Shown piece after piece: positions 1-9,330 of a stretch of DNA of 64,000 nucleotides. The stretch comes from Rhodobacteraceae bacterium UBA3069 (GTDB lineage Bacteria > Pseudomonadota > Alphaproteobacteria > Rhodobacterales > Rhodobacteraceae), in the NCBI GenBank assembly GCA_002366795.1, contig DFBX01000032.1:1-64000 (forward strand), in the 5' to 3' direction. The notes beneath the pieces were generated by a model. It searched no databases. It was not told where the DNA came from and was given only the letters and a program-made list of their open reading frames with translations. Positions within the stretch are counted from its first letter, which is position 1. Each line of letters starts with the position of its first letter. The position numbers and the translations under genes are program-made.

Positions 1-250
1 CAACCCCGATCAGCAGGTGCAAAGAGTAGCTTAAATTACGCCATATCCTGTCTAACAAATGGGGAGTAGCTCAACATAGTTACTATCGAAATGAAGCAAC
101 TGCCTTTTATGATAGATGGCTAAAGAAATAGGTCGCGTTAATAACGACTGTTTGTTGCAGTAACTCCTTTTGCCGCTGTGGTTTCTGTCAGAGGAGGTAA
201 AGGCAGTCGGGGCCGACCACACGAACCAGAACGGCTGGGGGCTACCCCCC
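1..250. other. AT-rich stretch, no supported gene
   Basis: Roughly the first 165 bases are visibly richer in A and T than anything downstream, with many stops in all frames. One plus-strand frame is open from base 1 to a TAG ending at 69 and could be the tail of a gene lying to the left, but the 22 residues cannot be assigned. From about 180 the composition returns to the GC-rich norm. The composition break could mark the edge of an acquired element. No integrase, tRNA or terminal inverted repeat is visible. Confidence 0.4.
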
Positions 251-261
251 CTGTCACGCAC

Positions 262-291
262 AACGCCCCGCCCCGCGTCCAGCGGGGCGTT
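262..291. repeat. Perfect hairpin upstream of the ThDP gene
   Basis: AACGCCCCG at 262-270 pairs perfectly with CGGGGCGTT at 283-291 across a 12-base spacer, and a T/C-rich stretch (tcgcctttcc) follows. It could be a factor-independent terminator for a gene to the left of the window, or a leader hairpin for the gene starting at 372. It lacks a long T run, so termination is only a suggestion. Confidence 0.5.
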
Positions 292-371
292 CGCCTTTCC
301 CTGAAAGGCGATTGTGCCCCTGCCGCCCCTGCACTATCGTCGCGCCAAAGCGAGACAGGGAAGGGCCGGAC

Positions 372-2054
372 ATGACTGAAAACGCAGCACCGAAACCCCG
401 CAGCGGCGGGCAGGTTCTGGTCGATCAACTGCTGATCCACGGGGCGGATTGCGCCTATGGCGTGCCCGGCGAAAGCTACCTTGAAGTGCTGGACGCACTG
501 CACGACACCAAGGGCCAGTTCACCTTCTACAACGCGCGGCACGAGGCCAGTGCCGCCGACATGGCCGAAGCCTACGGCAAACTGACCGGCAAACCCGGCA
601 TCTGCATGGTCACCCGCGGCCCAGGTGCCTGTCATGCGGCCATCGGCGTGCATATCGCCATGCAGGACAGCACCCCGATGATCATGCTGGTCGGCCAGAT
701 CGCCCGCGAAACAACGGATCGCGAGGCCTTTCAAGAGGTCGATTACCGCGCCATGTTCGGCCCAATCGCCAAATGGGCCACCCAGATCGACGATGCGCGC
801 CGGATACCGGAATACATGGCCCGCGCCTTTCGCGTGGCCACTTCGGGCCGCCCCGGCCCGGTCGTGATTGCATTGCCCGAGGATATGCTGACCGACATCG
901 TCACCGTGCCCGATGCCGCGCCCTATACCTCGACCCAGGCAACCCTGTCCGCCAAGGGGGCCGAGGCATTGGTGGCCGCCATCTCCCGCGCCAAAAAACC
1001 CCTGATGCTGGTCGGCGGATCCGGCTGGGACGATGCCTCGGCCCGCGCCATCACCGCCTTCGCCGAAGAAAACGGCATTCCCGCCTGCTGCTCGTTCCGT
1101 CGGCAGGATGTGATCGACAACCGCTCTCCCGCCTATGTCGGGGAACTGGGCACCGCCACCCCCGCCGCGTTCCGCAAGCGCGTGGCCGAGGCAGACCTGC
1201 TGCTGGTCATCGGCGCGCGTCTGGGCGAGATGACGACCAATGGCTATGACACGGTGCAGCCCCCCAACCCGGTGCAAAACCTGATCCATATCTATCCCGA
1301 CGCGGATGAAATCGGCCGCGTCTATTCCCCCGTTCTGGGGCTGGCCGCATCGGTGGCCAGCGTCGCGCACCGGCTGCAAGGCGTTAATCTAGGACGCAAA
1401 TCCGACTGGGCCGAGTGGGCCGGGATGCTGCGCAGCGAATACGAGGCCGACACCGAATCCCCAAATGGCGGCGAATGGGCGCTGGATATGGGCGTCGCCT
1501 TTTGCCAGTTCCGCGACGAGTTGCCCGAAGATGTGATCGTGACGCTGGACGCGGGAAACCACACCGGCTGGGCGCAGCGGTTCTTCCGGTTTGGCCGTCC
1601 GGGGCGCGAATTGGGATCGACCTGCGGGGCCATGGGATACTCAGTGCCGGCTGCCGTCGCGGCCTCGCTGGCCAATCCCGGCAAGATGGTGCTGGCCATG
1701 GTCGGCGATGGCGGCTTTTCCATGAGCGGGCTGGAACTGGCCACCGCCGCACAATACGGGGCCACCCCCATCGTGCTGCTGTTCAACAACACGATCTACG
1801 GCACCATCCGCATGCATCAGGAACGCGAACACCCCGAACGCATTTCCGGCACGGCGCTGGTGAACCCCGATTACACAGCCATGGCGCAGGCGATGAACTG
1901 CCACGCCGAACGGGTGGAGCGGACCGAAAATTTCGCCGCCGCCTTCCAACGCGCGCGTGATAGCGGCAAACCCGCCCTGCTGGAACTGATGACCGACCCC
2001 GAGCAGATCTCCTCGCGCACCACCATCTCGGCCCTGCGCGCGGCGCATAAGTAA
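372..2054 (+). CDS. Thiamine diphosphate-dependent enzyme, acetolactate synthase-like
   Basis: A 560-residue cytosolic enzyme of the acetolactate synthase / benzoylformate decarboxylase superfamily with the usual three-domain layout. The N-terminal PYR domain carries YGVPGE and the ARHE segment, in which Glu58 is the expected ThDP-activating glutamate. A central Rossmann-like domain follows. The C-terminal PP domain has VGDGGF followed by LLFNN, the GDG-(x)n-NN site for Mg and ThDP. ATG at 372 is chosen because GGGAAG lies a suitable distance upstream; an in-frame start at 312 would add 20 unlikely residues. The substrate cannot be read from sequence. The convergent neighbours, an aldehyde dehydrogenase remnant and a cyclase-family hydrolase, suggest a 2-oxo-acid decarboxylation or carboligation step in a small catabolic set rather than branched-chain amino acid synthesis. 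No regulatory subunit gene is adjacent. Confidence 0.85.
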   Translation: MTENAAPKPRSGGQVLVDQLLIHGADCAYGVPGESYLEVLDALHDTKGQFTFYNARHEASAADMAEAYGKLTGKPGICMVTRGPGACHAAIGVHIAMQDSTPMIMLVGQIARETTDREAFQEVDYRAMFGPIAKWATQIDDARRIPEYMARAFRVATSGRPGPVVIALPEDMLTDIVTVPDAAPYTSTQATLSAKGAEALVAAISRAKKPLMLVGGSGWDDASARAITAFAEENGIPACCSFRRQDVIDNRSPAYVGELGTATPAAFRKRVAEADLLLVIGARLGEMTTNGYDTVQPPNPVQNLIHIYPDADEIGRVYSPVLGLAASVASVAHRLQGVNLGRKSDWAEWAGMLRSEYEADTESPNGGEWALDMGVAFCQFRDELPEDVIVTLDAGNHTGWAQRFFRFGRPGRELGSTCGAMGYSVPAAVAASLANPGKMVLAMVGDGGFSMSGLELATAAQYGATPIVLLFNNTIYGTIRMHQEREHPERISGTALVNPDYTAMAQAMNCHAERVERTENFAAAFQRARDSGKPALLELMTDPEQISSRTTISALRAAHK

Positions 2055-2070
2055 CGGCCAAGACATAATA

Positions 2071-2098
2071 AAACGGCGCCCCCCCCTGCGCGCCGTTT
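2071..2098. terminator. Hairpin terminator, probably bidirectional
   Basis: AAACGGCGC (2071-2079) pairs with GCGCCGTTT (2090-2098) around a C-rich loop, 17 bases after the ThDP enzyme stop. An A-rich run on the left and TTTGCC on the right fit termination from either side. It lies between the ThDP gene and the aldehyde dehydrogenase remnant. Confidence 0.6.
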
Positions 2099-2138
2099 GC
2101 CATTTCCGAAATCGCAACTCAGGTCAGCGGGCAGTAAT

Positions 2139-2750
2139 TCATCCGGCATGTTCTGGCAACACAGCGCCCGCAGGAACCGCCGAATCGACGAATGCATAAC
2201 CATCCGGACCCGACATCACGACAACAACGCCGGGATTGGTGCAGAACTGCCCCGCCTCCATGGTCAGCGACACGGCCCATCCGGCGGCCAAATCGGCCCC
2301 ACCGGACGACACGGCATCCGGCATCAAGAACATCGGGTTCACGCTGCCCAATTCGCCGCAAAACAGGATCGGTACATCACGCCGCGCGCACAGATCAAAA
2401 CAGCGCACGCCTCCCCGTCCAACGATCCGGTAAACCCGACGGCATTGATCGACGGATGCTGGAGCAAGGCCGCGCCCACCTCGCGCGATCCGCCCTGCAC
2501 CAGCGAAAACACACCCGTGGGCATTGCGCATTTCGCAATCGCCCCCAATATCGCCTCGACCGCGATCTCGGCCGTGCCGGGATGGGCCTCGTGCCCCTTC
2601 ACCACCACGAGGCACCCCGCCGCCAGGGCCGATGGGCGGCGGCACCATCTTCAGATCGGGGCGCGGCAGCGGCGCAAGGTCAGGCAAGACCGCATCATGG
2701 TGCCGGTCCAGGTAATCCCCCTTCAGGATATGCGCGGCGCAAGCCGCCCC
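2139..2750 (-). pseudogene. Aldehyde dehydrogenase remnant (2,5-dioxovalerate dehydrogenase type)
   Basis: Read on the minus strand, pieces of a NADP-type aldehyde dehydrogenase appear in different frames. They run in family order: KGDYLDRHHD...LPRPDLKMV, ALAAGCLVVVKGHEAHPGT, NAVGFTGSLDG, FDLCARRDVPILF, and GELGSVNPMFLMPDA with GQFCTNPGVV. GQFCTNPG contains the expected catalytic cysteine. The first 80-100 residues are missing. About 20-25 residues are deleted where PPIGP runs straight into ALAAGC near 2630. At least two frameshifts lie around GRRALF-DLCARR (2400-2440), and the C-terminal third is absent after a stop at 2139. This is a true remnant, since deletions as well as indels are present. 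It probably once acted with the ThDP enzyme and the cyclase-family hydrolase on either side. Confidence 0.85.
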
Positions 2751-2763
2751 TTCAGATCAAGGG

Positions 2764-3804
2764 TCAGACCGTGGCGATCGGGGTAACGGGGCTGCCCACG
2801 GCGCCGGGCAGTCGCAAAGGCGGCGCAGTCAGCAAAAACCGGTTGCGGCCATGTTCGCGCAGCCATGTCGCCAGCGGCGTCAGGTGCCACAGCTCGCCCA
2901 GATGAATGCCCATCTTGAACAAGCAATGCTCGTGCAGCGGCAGCATGGCGCAACAGCTGTCCGGTCCGTCGCGGCCGGGAAAAGCCTCAACCGCATAGTT
3001 ATCCGCCGCCAGAACCGCCGCGCCAGACCTGGTGATCCAGTCCAGCAATGCCGGATCGCGCCCGTCCAGCGATGCGCCGGTGCCATGCAGCAACGCCTTG
3101 GTCGGCTGCCGTCCTGCCCCCAGCACCTTCTCGGCGAACCCGGTGTGGAAACAGACCATATCGCCCTCTTCCACCACCACGCCGTCCTTCTCCATTACCT
3201 CTGATAGCATGGCGTAATCGACCAGCGTATGGGCATCGCCGAAATGCGCGTGCAAATCGATCATCACCGCCCGCCCCTGAACCGAGGACGCCGCCATGTT
3301 CTCGATCCCCAGTTTGCCCGCGTGGCTGGTGCTGCCTTCGCCCACGCCTGCCCCGTCCAGCCCCTCTGGCCCGACAATATCCACGCCCGCGCGAAAACCG
3401 TTGTAATACACCTTCTCGGCCACCCCGTCGCCATCGGCATCGAAATGCGATCCCACATGCGACAGCGCATCCCACTGGGTCGAATATTGCAGGTGCAAGA
3501 TTGCCAGATCGTCGCAAAACACATCCGTCGGGCCGGTCTCGTCCACCCGCGCCACAGCGTTGAAATTCGGTCCGTCTCCGCGCAGCGTGGGGCGCAGGAC
3601 GGGCGGTTTGCGGCGCGGATTCAGATCGCTGCCACCGGGGTAATCCAGCGGCAGGGACAGGCAGAACGACAGCCCCTCGCGCGCTTCGGCCAACCCCTGT
3701 TTCACCTTGGCTTGGGTGATCAGGTTCAAACGACCGCGCTGGTCGTCCTCGCCCCAATCGCCCCAGGTCGACGGCTCTGGCCGGTTCGCCCATCGTTTCG
3801 TCAT
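2764..3804 (-). CDS. Cyclase-family (kynurenine formamidase-like) hydrolase
   Basis: A 346-residue protein of the Cyclase family (PF04199), whose members are metal-dependent amidases or hydrolases such as kynurenine formamidase and isatin hydrolase. The signature is WDALSHVGSHFDADGDG at about residues 105-120, giving the H-x-G-x-H-x-D metal-binding pattern; the second metal region is near CHTGFAEK. It is longer than kynurenine formamidase (about 210 residues) and belongs to the group of roughly 340 residues starting with a WGDWG-type segment. ATG at 3804 is chosen because GGGAGGATTCC precedes it; an upstream in-frame ATG at 3873 lacks a comparable site. The substrate is unknown. It lies downstream of its own promoter region and runs toward the aldehyde dehydrogenase remnant. 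Confidence 0.8.
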   Translation of the reverse strand: MTKRWANRPEPSTWGDWGEDDQRGRLNLITQAKVKQGLAEAREGLSFCLSLPLDYPGGSDLNPRRKPPVLRPTLRGDGPNFNAVARVDETGPTDVFCDDLAILHLQYSTQWDALSHVGSHFDADGDGVAEKVYYNGFRAGVDIVGPEGLDGAGVGEGSTSHAGKLGIENMAASSVQGRAVMIDLHAHFGDAHTLVDYAMLSEVMEKDGVVVEEGDMVCFHTGFAEKVLGAGRQPTKALLHGTGASLDGRDPALLDWITRSGAAVLAADNYAVEAFPGRDGPDSCCAMLPLHEHCLFKMGIHLGELWHLTPLATWLREHGRNRFLLTAPPLRLPGAVGSPVTPIATV

Positions 3805-3879
3805 GGAATCCTCCCCTGCGCGCAGCATGGACCGTCCCTCCCAGGCGCGGGCCCCTGCCACATCATGTTTCACCTAGCG

Positions 3880-3891
3880 GGAATAAATTCC
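3880..3891. promoter_or_regulatory. Short palindrome upstream of the cyclase gene
   Basis: GGAAT-AA-ATTCC forms a perfect 5+2+5 palindrome at 3880-3891, about 75 bases upstream of the cyclase-family start at 3804, in an AT-richer patch. It could be an operator. No regulator gene is adjacent, and the rest of 3805-4049 shows nothing else recognisable. Confidence 0.3.
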
Positions 3892-4049
3892 GAAATGACA
3901 CTCAAGTAAATAGCGCGTCGCAAAAGCAGGCTTTCCGCCGCGCGCGCAAAGCGCCCTGATCTCAGCCGCGATCCGGCTTGAGGAATTGTTAACTTTTTGC
4001 CGCCATGGTCGGTGCACCGCCCCTTGCAACCAATCGGACGCACTGCAAA

Positions 4050-4307
4050 ATGACCCAGACTTGCCCCAAATCCCAAAGCCACGCCATCGCCCTGAACGCC
4101 GCGCGCGAAGAACGGGCGCTGATCGGGCTGCGCGATCTGGCGCAATGGGTCGCGAACTGGCCCGACACGGCGCACCTGCTGATTGCGGGCGGCACCGCCA
4201 CGCTGGCCATCATGGCGGCGGACGTGGCAGCGCCCTCGGTGCAGATCACTCTGACTGCGGGCCTGTTCGTGATGGGCGCGCGGCTTTATGGCAGGTTCGC
4301 GCACTGA
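4050..4307 (+). CDS. Small hypothetical protein, probably membrane-associated
   Basis: An 85-residue protein I do not recognise. The N-terminal half is polar with a helix-forming stretch (NAAREERALIGLRDL). The C-terminal half, about residues 38-80, is hydrophobic and could form one or two membrane helices. Third codon positions are strongly G/C, as in genuine genes of this window, which is the main support. ATG at 4050 is preferred over one at 4005 because the earlier residues look non-coding. It converges on the DUF1513 gene with an 18-base gap. It could be an unannotated small membrane protein, or a spurious frame. Confidence 0.5.
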   Translation: MTQTCPKSQSHAIALNAAREERALIGLRDLAQWVANWPDTAHLLIAGGTATLAIMAADVAAPSVQITLTAGLFVMGARLYGRFAH

Positions 4308-4325
4308 TCCTGGGCCTGTGCGCCG

Positions 4326-5399
4326 CTACAGCCTGACAAGGTGATTATCCCATGCCTGCCCGTCATGGCGGGTCAGCAGACGCAAACGATCCGTCACCGA
4401 CAGGATCGCGCCCATCCCGTCAGAGGCGACAAACCCCGCACGGCCCGATGCCAGCGCGCAAATATCATGCCGCTTGTGGCTGGCCTTGAACGCCCCTTTA
4501 GTATCGAACACATGCAGCCGCCCGCCGCGGGGCGAGGTGATGCCGATGCTTTGCCCCGCGCCATCAAAGGCAATGCTGCCCGCATAGCCCCGCATCGCCA
4601 TCTGTTCGGCCATGTCCGCCTGCGCCAGTACCGGTTTGCCGCCGCGCCGATGCAAGCCCAGCAGGGGCACCGGGTCCAGCACATCGCCCTGCCATTGCAT
4701 CGCGAACGCCACCTGCCCATCCGGCCCCACGGCCAGATGGCGGATCGAGTTCAAGTGCAATTCCGGCGGCAGGTCCACCCGCTCTACCACCGCGCGATCG
4801 CGCAATGACAGGTAGAACAGGTTGGGCCGCATATCGGGGATATTCAGCCTGTCCCGCCCATGGTCCGGATGGGTGCGGATGCCGCCGTTCGCCACAACCA
4901 GAACATCGCACGCCAGCAGGCGAACGTCATGCGGCCCAACCCCGCCCGAGGGCATCTCGCCAATCCGGCGATAGCCCTCGACGCGGGACCAGAACCCGAT
5001 CCGCCCCTCGCCCGTGTCGATATGGTTCTCGGTCGTGCAAAGGATGTCGCCCCGCGCGACAAACACCCCGTGGCCATAGAAATGCTGCCCCGCCGGGGCC
5101 TGCATTTCATGGGCGACGTGGCCCGTGGCGCAATCGATCACCAGCGCATAGATGCCGGGGCGGCGGGCAAAGGCCACGGCCTCGGGCCGGATGGGATGGG
5201 CCGCCGCCGCATGGCCGCGGGCCGGCAGCGGGATGTGGAACACCTGTCGCCCCTTGCTGTCCAATCCAGCCAGCCCAAAAGCCCCCGCACTGTCACGCGC
5301 CGCACCCAGCATGACGGGCGCGCCCGCGTCGCCCCAAGTGGCCTGCGGCAGCGCCCCCGCGGCCAGAAGGCCGGCCATGAATCCGCGTCTTGTGGTCAT
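4326..5399 (-). CDS. DUF1513 family protein of the iron operon
   Basis: A 357-residue protein matching the DUF1513 pattern found beside imelysins and di-haem oxidoreductases. It begins with TTRRGFMAGLLAAG, a twin-arginine signal, so export to the periplasm in folded form is likely. The body is rich in short beta-strand-like repeats (for example GHGVFVARGDILCTTENH and VGPHDVRLL), consistent with a beta-propeller. It is the last gene of the hemP-imelysin-oxidoreductase-imelysin-DUF1513 series, starting 12 bases after the imelysin stop. The biochemical role is not established; by context it belongs to iron or haem handling at the cell envelope. Unlike three of its upstream partners, it is intact. 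Confidence 0.8.
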   Translation of the reverse strand: MTTRRGFMAGLLAAGALPQATWGDAGAPVMLGAARDSAGAFGLAGLDSKGRQVFHIPLPARGHAAAAHPIRPEAVAFARRPGIYALVIDCATGHVAHEMQAPAGQHFYGHGVFVARGDILCTTENHIDTGEGRIGFWSRVEGYRRIGEMPSGGVGPHDVRLLACDVLVVANGGIRTHPDHGRDRLNIPDMRPNLFYLSLRDRAVVERVDLPPELHLNSIRHLAVGPDGQVAFAMQWQGDVLDPVPLLGLHRRGGKPVLAQADMAEQMAMRGYAGSIAFDGAGQSIGITSPRGGRLHVFDTKGAFKASHKRHDICALASGRAGFVASDGMGAILSVTDRLRLLTRHDGQAWDNHLVRL

Positions 5400-5411
5400 G
5401 TCACATCCCCC

Positions 5412-6418
5412 TCAGTCGCCATCGCTGGAATTGAAACCGGCGGACAGGCCCAGTGGCACGCCGATCTCGGACGCCACAGCGGCGCGGATCGCCTCGATCC
5501 GTTGTTGCAAAATCTCGACTTTGAGGCGGCCGGAAGGCGATTCCACCCCCGCGAAAGCCGGGTCGTCCAGCCTTGCCGCCACGTCCAGCGCCTCGGCAAA
5601 GGCGGCGTCCATCGTCGGGGTCGGCGCATCGGACAGCGCATGGGCCAAATCCCGCAGCGCCTGCAAGGACAGGGTCACATTGCGCAGGGGCCGGTCAGAG
5701 CGCCACCCCTCGGCGCGGCCCGGGCGGGGGCGTTCGAAACTGCCAAGTGGCCGCCCGATGCGCTGCGCCGCGTTCCATTCCAGCCCTGTATCCAGCGCGG
5801 TATAGATCGCCTGCGCGGCCTCGCGCGGGTCAAGGTAACGCGATCCCGCGCCGCCGGCGCTTTCCAGTTCGGGGGCAAATTCGCTGCGCCATTCATCCGC
5901 GACGGCCACCGCCATACGGGCCAGATCGGCGCTGATTGCGCGGCTTAGATCGCAGCTGTAATTGCCCGCATCATAGCCCGACAACGCCGGGTCATAAAGC
6001 AGCCGTTCCAAGGCAAGCAGCCCCCGCGCCGCGATCGAGACCTGCGCGAATTGCGCCGCATCGTGGGCCACCGAATCGGCCCTTTCGATCAGCCCCGACA
6101 GGGCGCGCGGCACCATGCCCTTCTTGTCCGGCCAGAAAGAGATGGCGATGGCGCGGCCCTGTTCCTCCAGCCGGCCAAGGCGCAGGTGCGTATACCCATC
6201 CAGTCGTCGAATGTGGCTTGATAGGCGGGGCGCAACGCCGCGGCGCGGCAGTCGGTCTGGGCGGTCTGCGCCAGTTCGGCGGCGCTGTCCGCAAAGGCTT
6301 GCGTGGCGGGAATGGCATGGTCCTGCACCGCCTCGGACACGCCCGCTGCGGCAGGTGCGGCAAGGGCGCAAAGCAGGGCCACCAGACGAAAACTCAAGGA
6401 CATCAATGGCTTTGTCAT
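5412..6418 (-). pseudogene. Imelysin family protein, frameshifted
   Basis: A periplasmic imelysin (insulin-cleaving membrane protease-like, IrpA/EfeO-related) of about 335 residues. The N-terminal frame starts with MTKPLMSLSF, a cleavable signal (LLCALAAPAAA) and reads to ATFDDWMG. The rest (HLRLGRLEEQGRAIAISFW through ALERLLYD to the end) continues one frame over. A one-base deletion near 6190 explains the break. The start codon at 6418 overlaps the stop of the di-haem gene by one base (TGATG), so translation is coupled. Imelysins bind or sense iron species in the periplasm; strict peptidase activity is doubtful for most. Unless the sequence is wrong at this base, only about 75 residues are made. 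Confidence 0.8.
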
Positions 6419-7987
6419 CACAGGCTTTCCAGATAGCGGATCAGGGCATCGCGGTCCTGCGCGGCCAGATCGATCACGGATTGACGGGCATTGGCTGCCT
6501 CGCCCCCGTGCCACAGGATCGCCTCCAGCAGGGTGCGGGCGCGGCCATCATGCAAATAATTTTCAACGCCGCCCACCTGTTTGGTCAAGCCGATCCCCCA
6601 CAAGGGCGCGGTGCGCCATTCGCGGCCCGTGGTGCGCAGTTCGGGGCGGTTGTCGGCCAGCCCTTCGCCCATGTCATGCAGAAGCAGGTCGGAATGCGGC
6701 CAGATCAGTTGAAAGCTTTGTTCGGGCTGATCCGGCAACCGGTCGGTCACGAATTTCGGGCGGTGGCAGGCTGCGCAGCCGGTTGCGTGGAACACCTGCT
6801 TGCCGCGCAGCACCTCGGGCGTATCCGCATCGCGGCGGGCGGGCACGGCAAGGTTGCGACTGTAGAAGGTGACAAGGTCCAGCCCTTCGGCGTCAATTTC
6901 GAACCCGCGCGCATCGCCGTCGCCATGGGGGGCATTGGTGCAGGCATCCTGCCGCGCGGTGCAATCGCCCGCGGCATTGGTGAAAAGCGGGTTGGAAATG
7001 CCGATGTCGCCAGCAAAGCTGGCCGATTGTTCGCGCACAGTGGGGTTGCCCGCTTTCCAGCCGAACCGCCCCAGCATCGGGCGCTGAAATTCGGCCGACC
7101 AGACCACCTGCGCGCGGCCCGAAATACCGTCGCCATCCGCGTCCTCCGGATCGGCACCCGCAAGGATATCTGCCGCCGGAATCGCCTCCAGCTGGCCTAG
7201 GCCGATCATTGGCGGGGCGATGCGTGGGCTGATTTGCAAATCATTGGAAAGCGGCCCGTAGCCCGCGTTCACCACCGCGTATTCGGGACGGCGCAGGGTG
7301 ACGAGCGTGCCATCGGACAGGGTGACGGGACCATCCGTATAGGTAATCTGCATCCGTCCTTCAGCGGCATGTCCCGGCACAGCGAAATCCTGCAATTGTC
7401 CGCCCGGCATCGGGTCGGGGCGGGTGCGGGCTGTTGGTGCTTCGGTTGCGTCGAGGGCAGTCAGGTAGGTTTCGATCTCGGTCATATCCGCGCTGTCGGG
7501 CGCGGGACCGGACAGGCGCAGAAACATCGACACGGCGCTGTCATCCGGCCCCGTGGGCACATGGCCACGACCGTCTTTCAGGTGGCAACGCTGGCACGAA
7601 CGCGCGTTATACAGCGGCCCCCGGCCCGTCGGACGTCAACGTGGACGAGGGCGGGGACACCCAGAGTTTCTTGAACAATCCATTGCCCAGTTTGAAATCC
7701 ATCTCGCGCTCGAACGGCATGTTGGCAGAGTGTTGCGAGAAGGCGTCGGGCGTGGCCCGCGCGCGCACAGTGGCCGCGCCGCCGGGGTTTTCCTCGAACG
7801 GTTCGGCCGTGGTGAAATCAGTGGGGGGGGTGGCCAGCACCGGGGCGATACGCGCGGCCTCGGCCTTGCTGCGGGGCTGCACGTTCAGAAAGGGCCGGGT
7901 CAGGTCGCGGTGCAGGTCGGGCGGATCGCCCGCATGGGCGGCACCGGCCATGGCAAGCAGAAGGAGCGGATTTAGAAGCGGGCGCAT
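6418..7987 (-). pseudogene. Di-haem oxidoreductase (DUF1111, putative peroxidase), frameshifted
   Basis: A c-type cytochrome of about 520 residues that accompanies imelysins. The start at 7987 gives a signal peptide (LLLLAMAGAAHA). Two haem-attachment motifs are visible: CQRCH just after the break and CAACH near 6770. The frame is lost at a run of five C at 7618-7622 (five G on the coding strand): upstream reads ...STLTSDG, downstream resumes as GPLYNARSCQRCH, and deleting one G restores DGLGPLYNARS. The expected role is periplasmic electron transfer or peroxide chemistry linked to iron uptake, acting with the imelysins. The homopolymer position makes a consensus error possible, but two neighbours are also broken. 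Confidence 0.8.
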
Positions 7988-8065
7988 GGCGGTCTCCCAA
8001 GGGTTGGCAAGTGCGCGTTTTTCGTGGCTATGCCGGGCAAGCCGAGGCCCGCCCGGCGTGATCGT

Positions 8066-9330
8066 TCATTCGAAAACCGCCGAGGGGTTATCAAGGCTGT
8101 CGGACCCTTCGAACCCGATCCCGTCCAGATCAAGCGCGGTCACAGCGCGTTCGATGTTGCGGGTCTGGTCGACCAGCGCATCGACCGCGCCCATGATCAG
8201 CGCCTCGCCTTCGGCATTTCCGCGGGCCAGCATCATGTCATAAGCGAACCCGCCCTCGGCCGCGGTTTTGATCGCGCCCAGTTTGTCCATGGTCGCATCC
8301 AGATCGGCGGCCAAGGCCCCCGCCAGGTTCGGATTGAACCCGGCCAGCAGACTCTTCAGGCTTTCGCCGGTCACGACAGTGCCATCGACGCGGGTGTAGG
8401 CCCCGTTATAGACGTTCCAGAAGCCCTGCCCCTCGTAGAAATGCGAATTATGGGTGTTATCGGAAAAGCAGTCGTGCTCTTCCTCGGGGTCATTCAGCAT
8501 CAGGCCCAACTTCATGCGCTCGCCCGCCTGTTCGCCATAGGACAGGCTGCCCATACCGGTCAGGATCGCGGCGATGCCCGCGCCTTCGTCCTGCAGCAGC
8601 GCGCTGCGCGCCGCGCCCTGATCGCCCCATTGCGCCACCATGTATTCCAGATCGGACACCAGCAGGTCAGACGCCGCGTTCAGGTATTCCGCGCGCCGGT
8701 CGCAATTGCCACCGGTGCGGGCGTCGCCCGATGCGTAGTCGGTGAAGGGGCGGTTGCCCGCGCCGGGGCCGGTGCCGTTCAGGTCCTGCCCCCACAGCAG
8801 GAATTCGATGGCGTGGTATCCGGTGGCGACATTCGCCTCGACCTCGTCAGCCTCGTGCAGGGTGCCGGACAGAAGCGCGGGGGTGATGGCGGTCGCGTCG
8901 ATTTCCGTGCCCGACAGGGTGAACTGCGGCGTGGCGATCACGTTCAGCGCGGCATAGGGGTTTTCATCGGTGGCACTGCCGCCATCCACATAGTCGATCA
9001 TCCCCTCGTCCAGTGGCCAGGCGTTTACCTTGCCCTCCCAGTCGTCGACGATGGCATTGCCAAAGCGGAACACCTCGGTCTGTTGATAAGGCACGCGGGC
9101 GGCCAGCCATGCGGTGCGGGCGGCATTCAGAGTGTCGGCGGAAGGCGCGGCGATCAGCGCCTCGATCGCGCTGTCCAGCGCATGGGCTGTGGTCAGGCTG
9201 TCCTTGATCCGGCAAGGGCGATATCGGCATAGGTGTCCAGTACGCCCGCGTGATCTGCGAATGCGGCGGGAGCCAATGCAGTGCTGCTCAGCAGTGTCAT
9301 GGCAATGATGTTGAAACGGGGTCGGGTCAT
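8066..9330 (-). pseudogene. Imelysin family protein (first copy), frameshifted
   Basis: A periplasmic imelysin of about 420 residues. The signature G-x-H-x-x-E is present as GYHAIEFLLWGQD near DNA 8815. The start at 9330 encodes MTRPRFNII with a signal ending around APAAFA. That frame runs to DTYADIALAG and then reaches a stop. The other frame supplies KDSLTTAHALDSA and the whole remaining protein, so a one-base deletion near 9207 is inferred. The start overlaps the hemP stop (ATGA at 9327-9330). It is the larger, canonical member of the two imelysins; the second copy (5412-6418) has the shorter ALERLLYD-type sequence. Together they form the usual two-imelysin plus di-haem protein operon, here apparently inactivated. 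Confidence 0.8.

Noticed and set aside
1..69. Possible C-terminus of an IS66-like transposase at the window edge
   Set aside because: Only 22 residues with a vague resemblance; insufficient to call.
138..1379. Long open frame (413 codons) antisense to the ThDP enzyme
   Set aside because: It mirrors a clear family gene on the plus strand; the residues are Gly/Arg/His-rich without any domain. A by-product of GC-rich coding.
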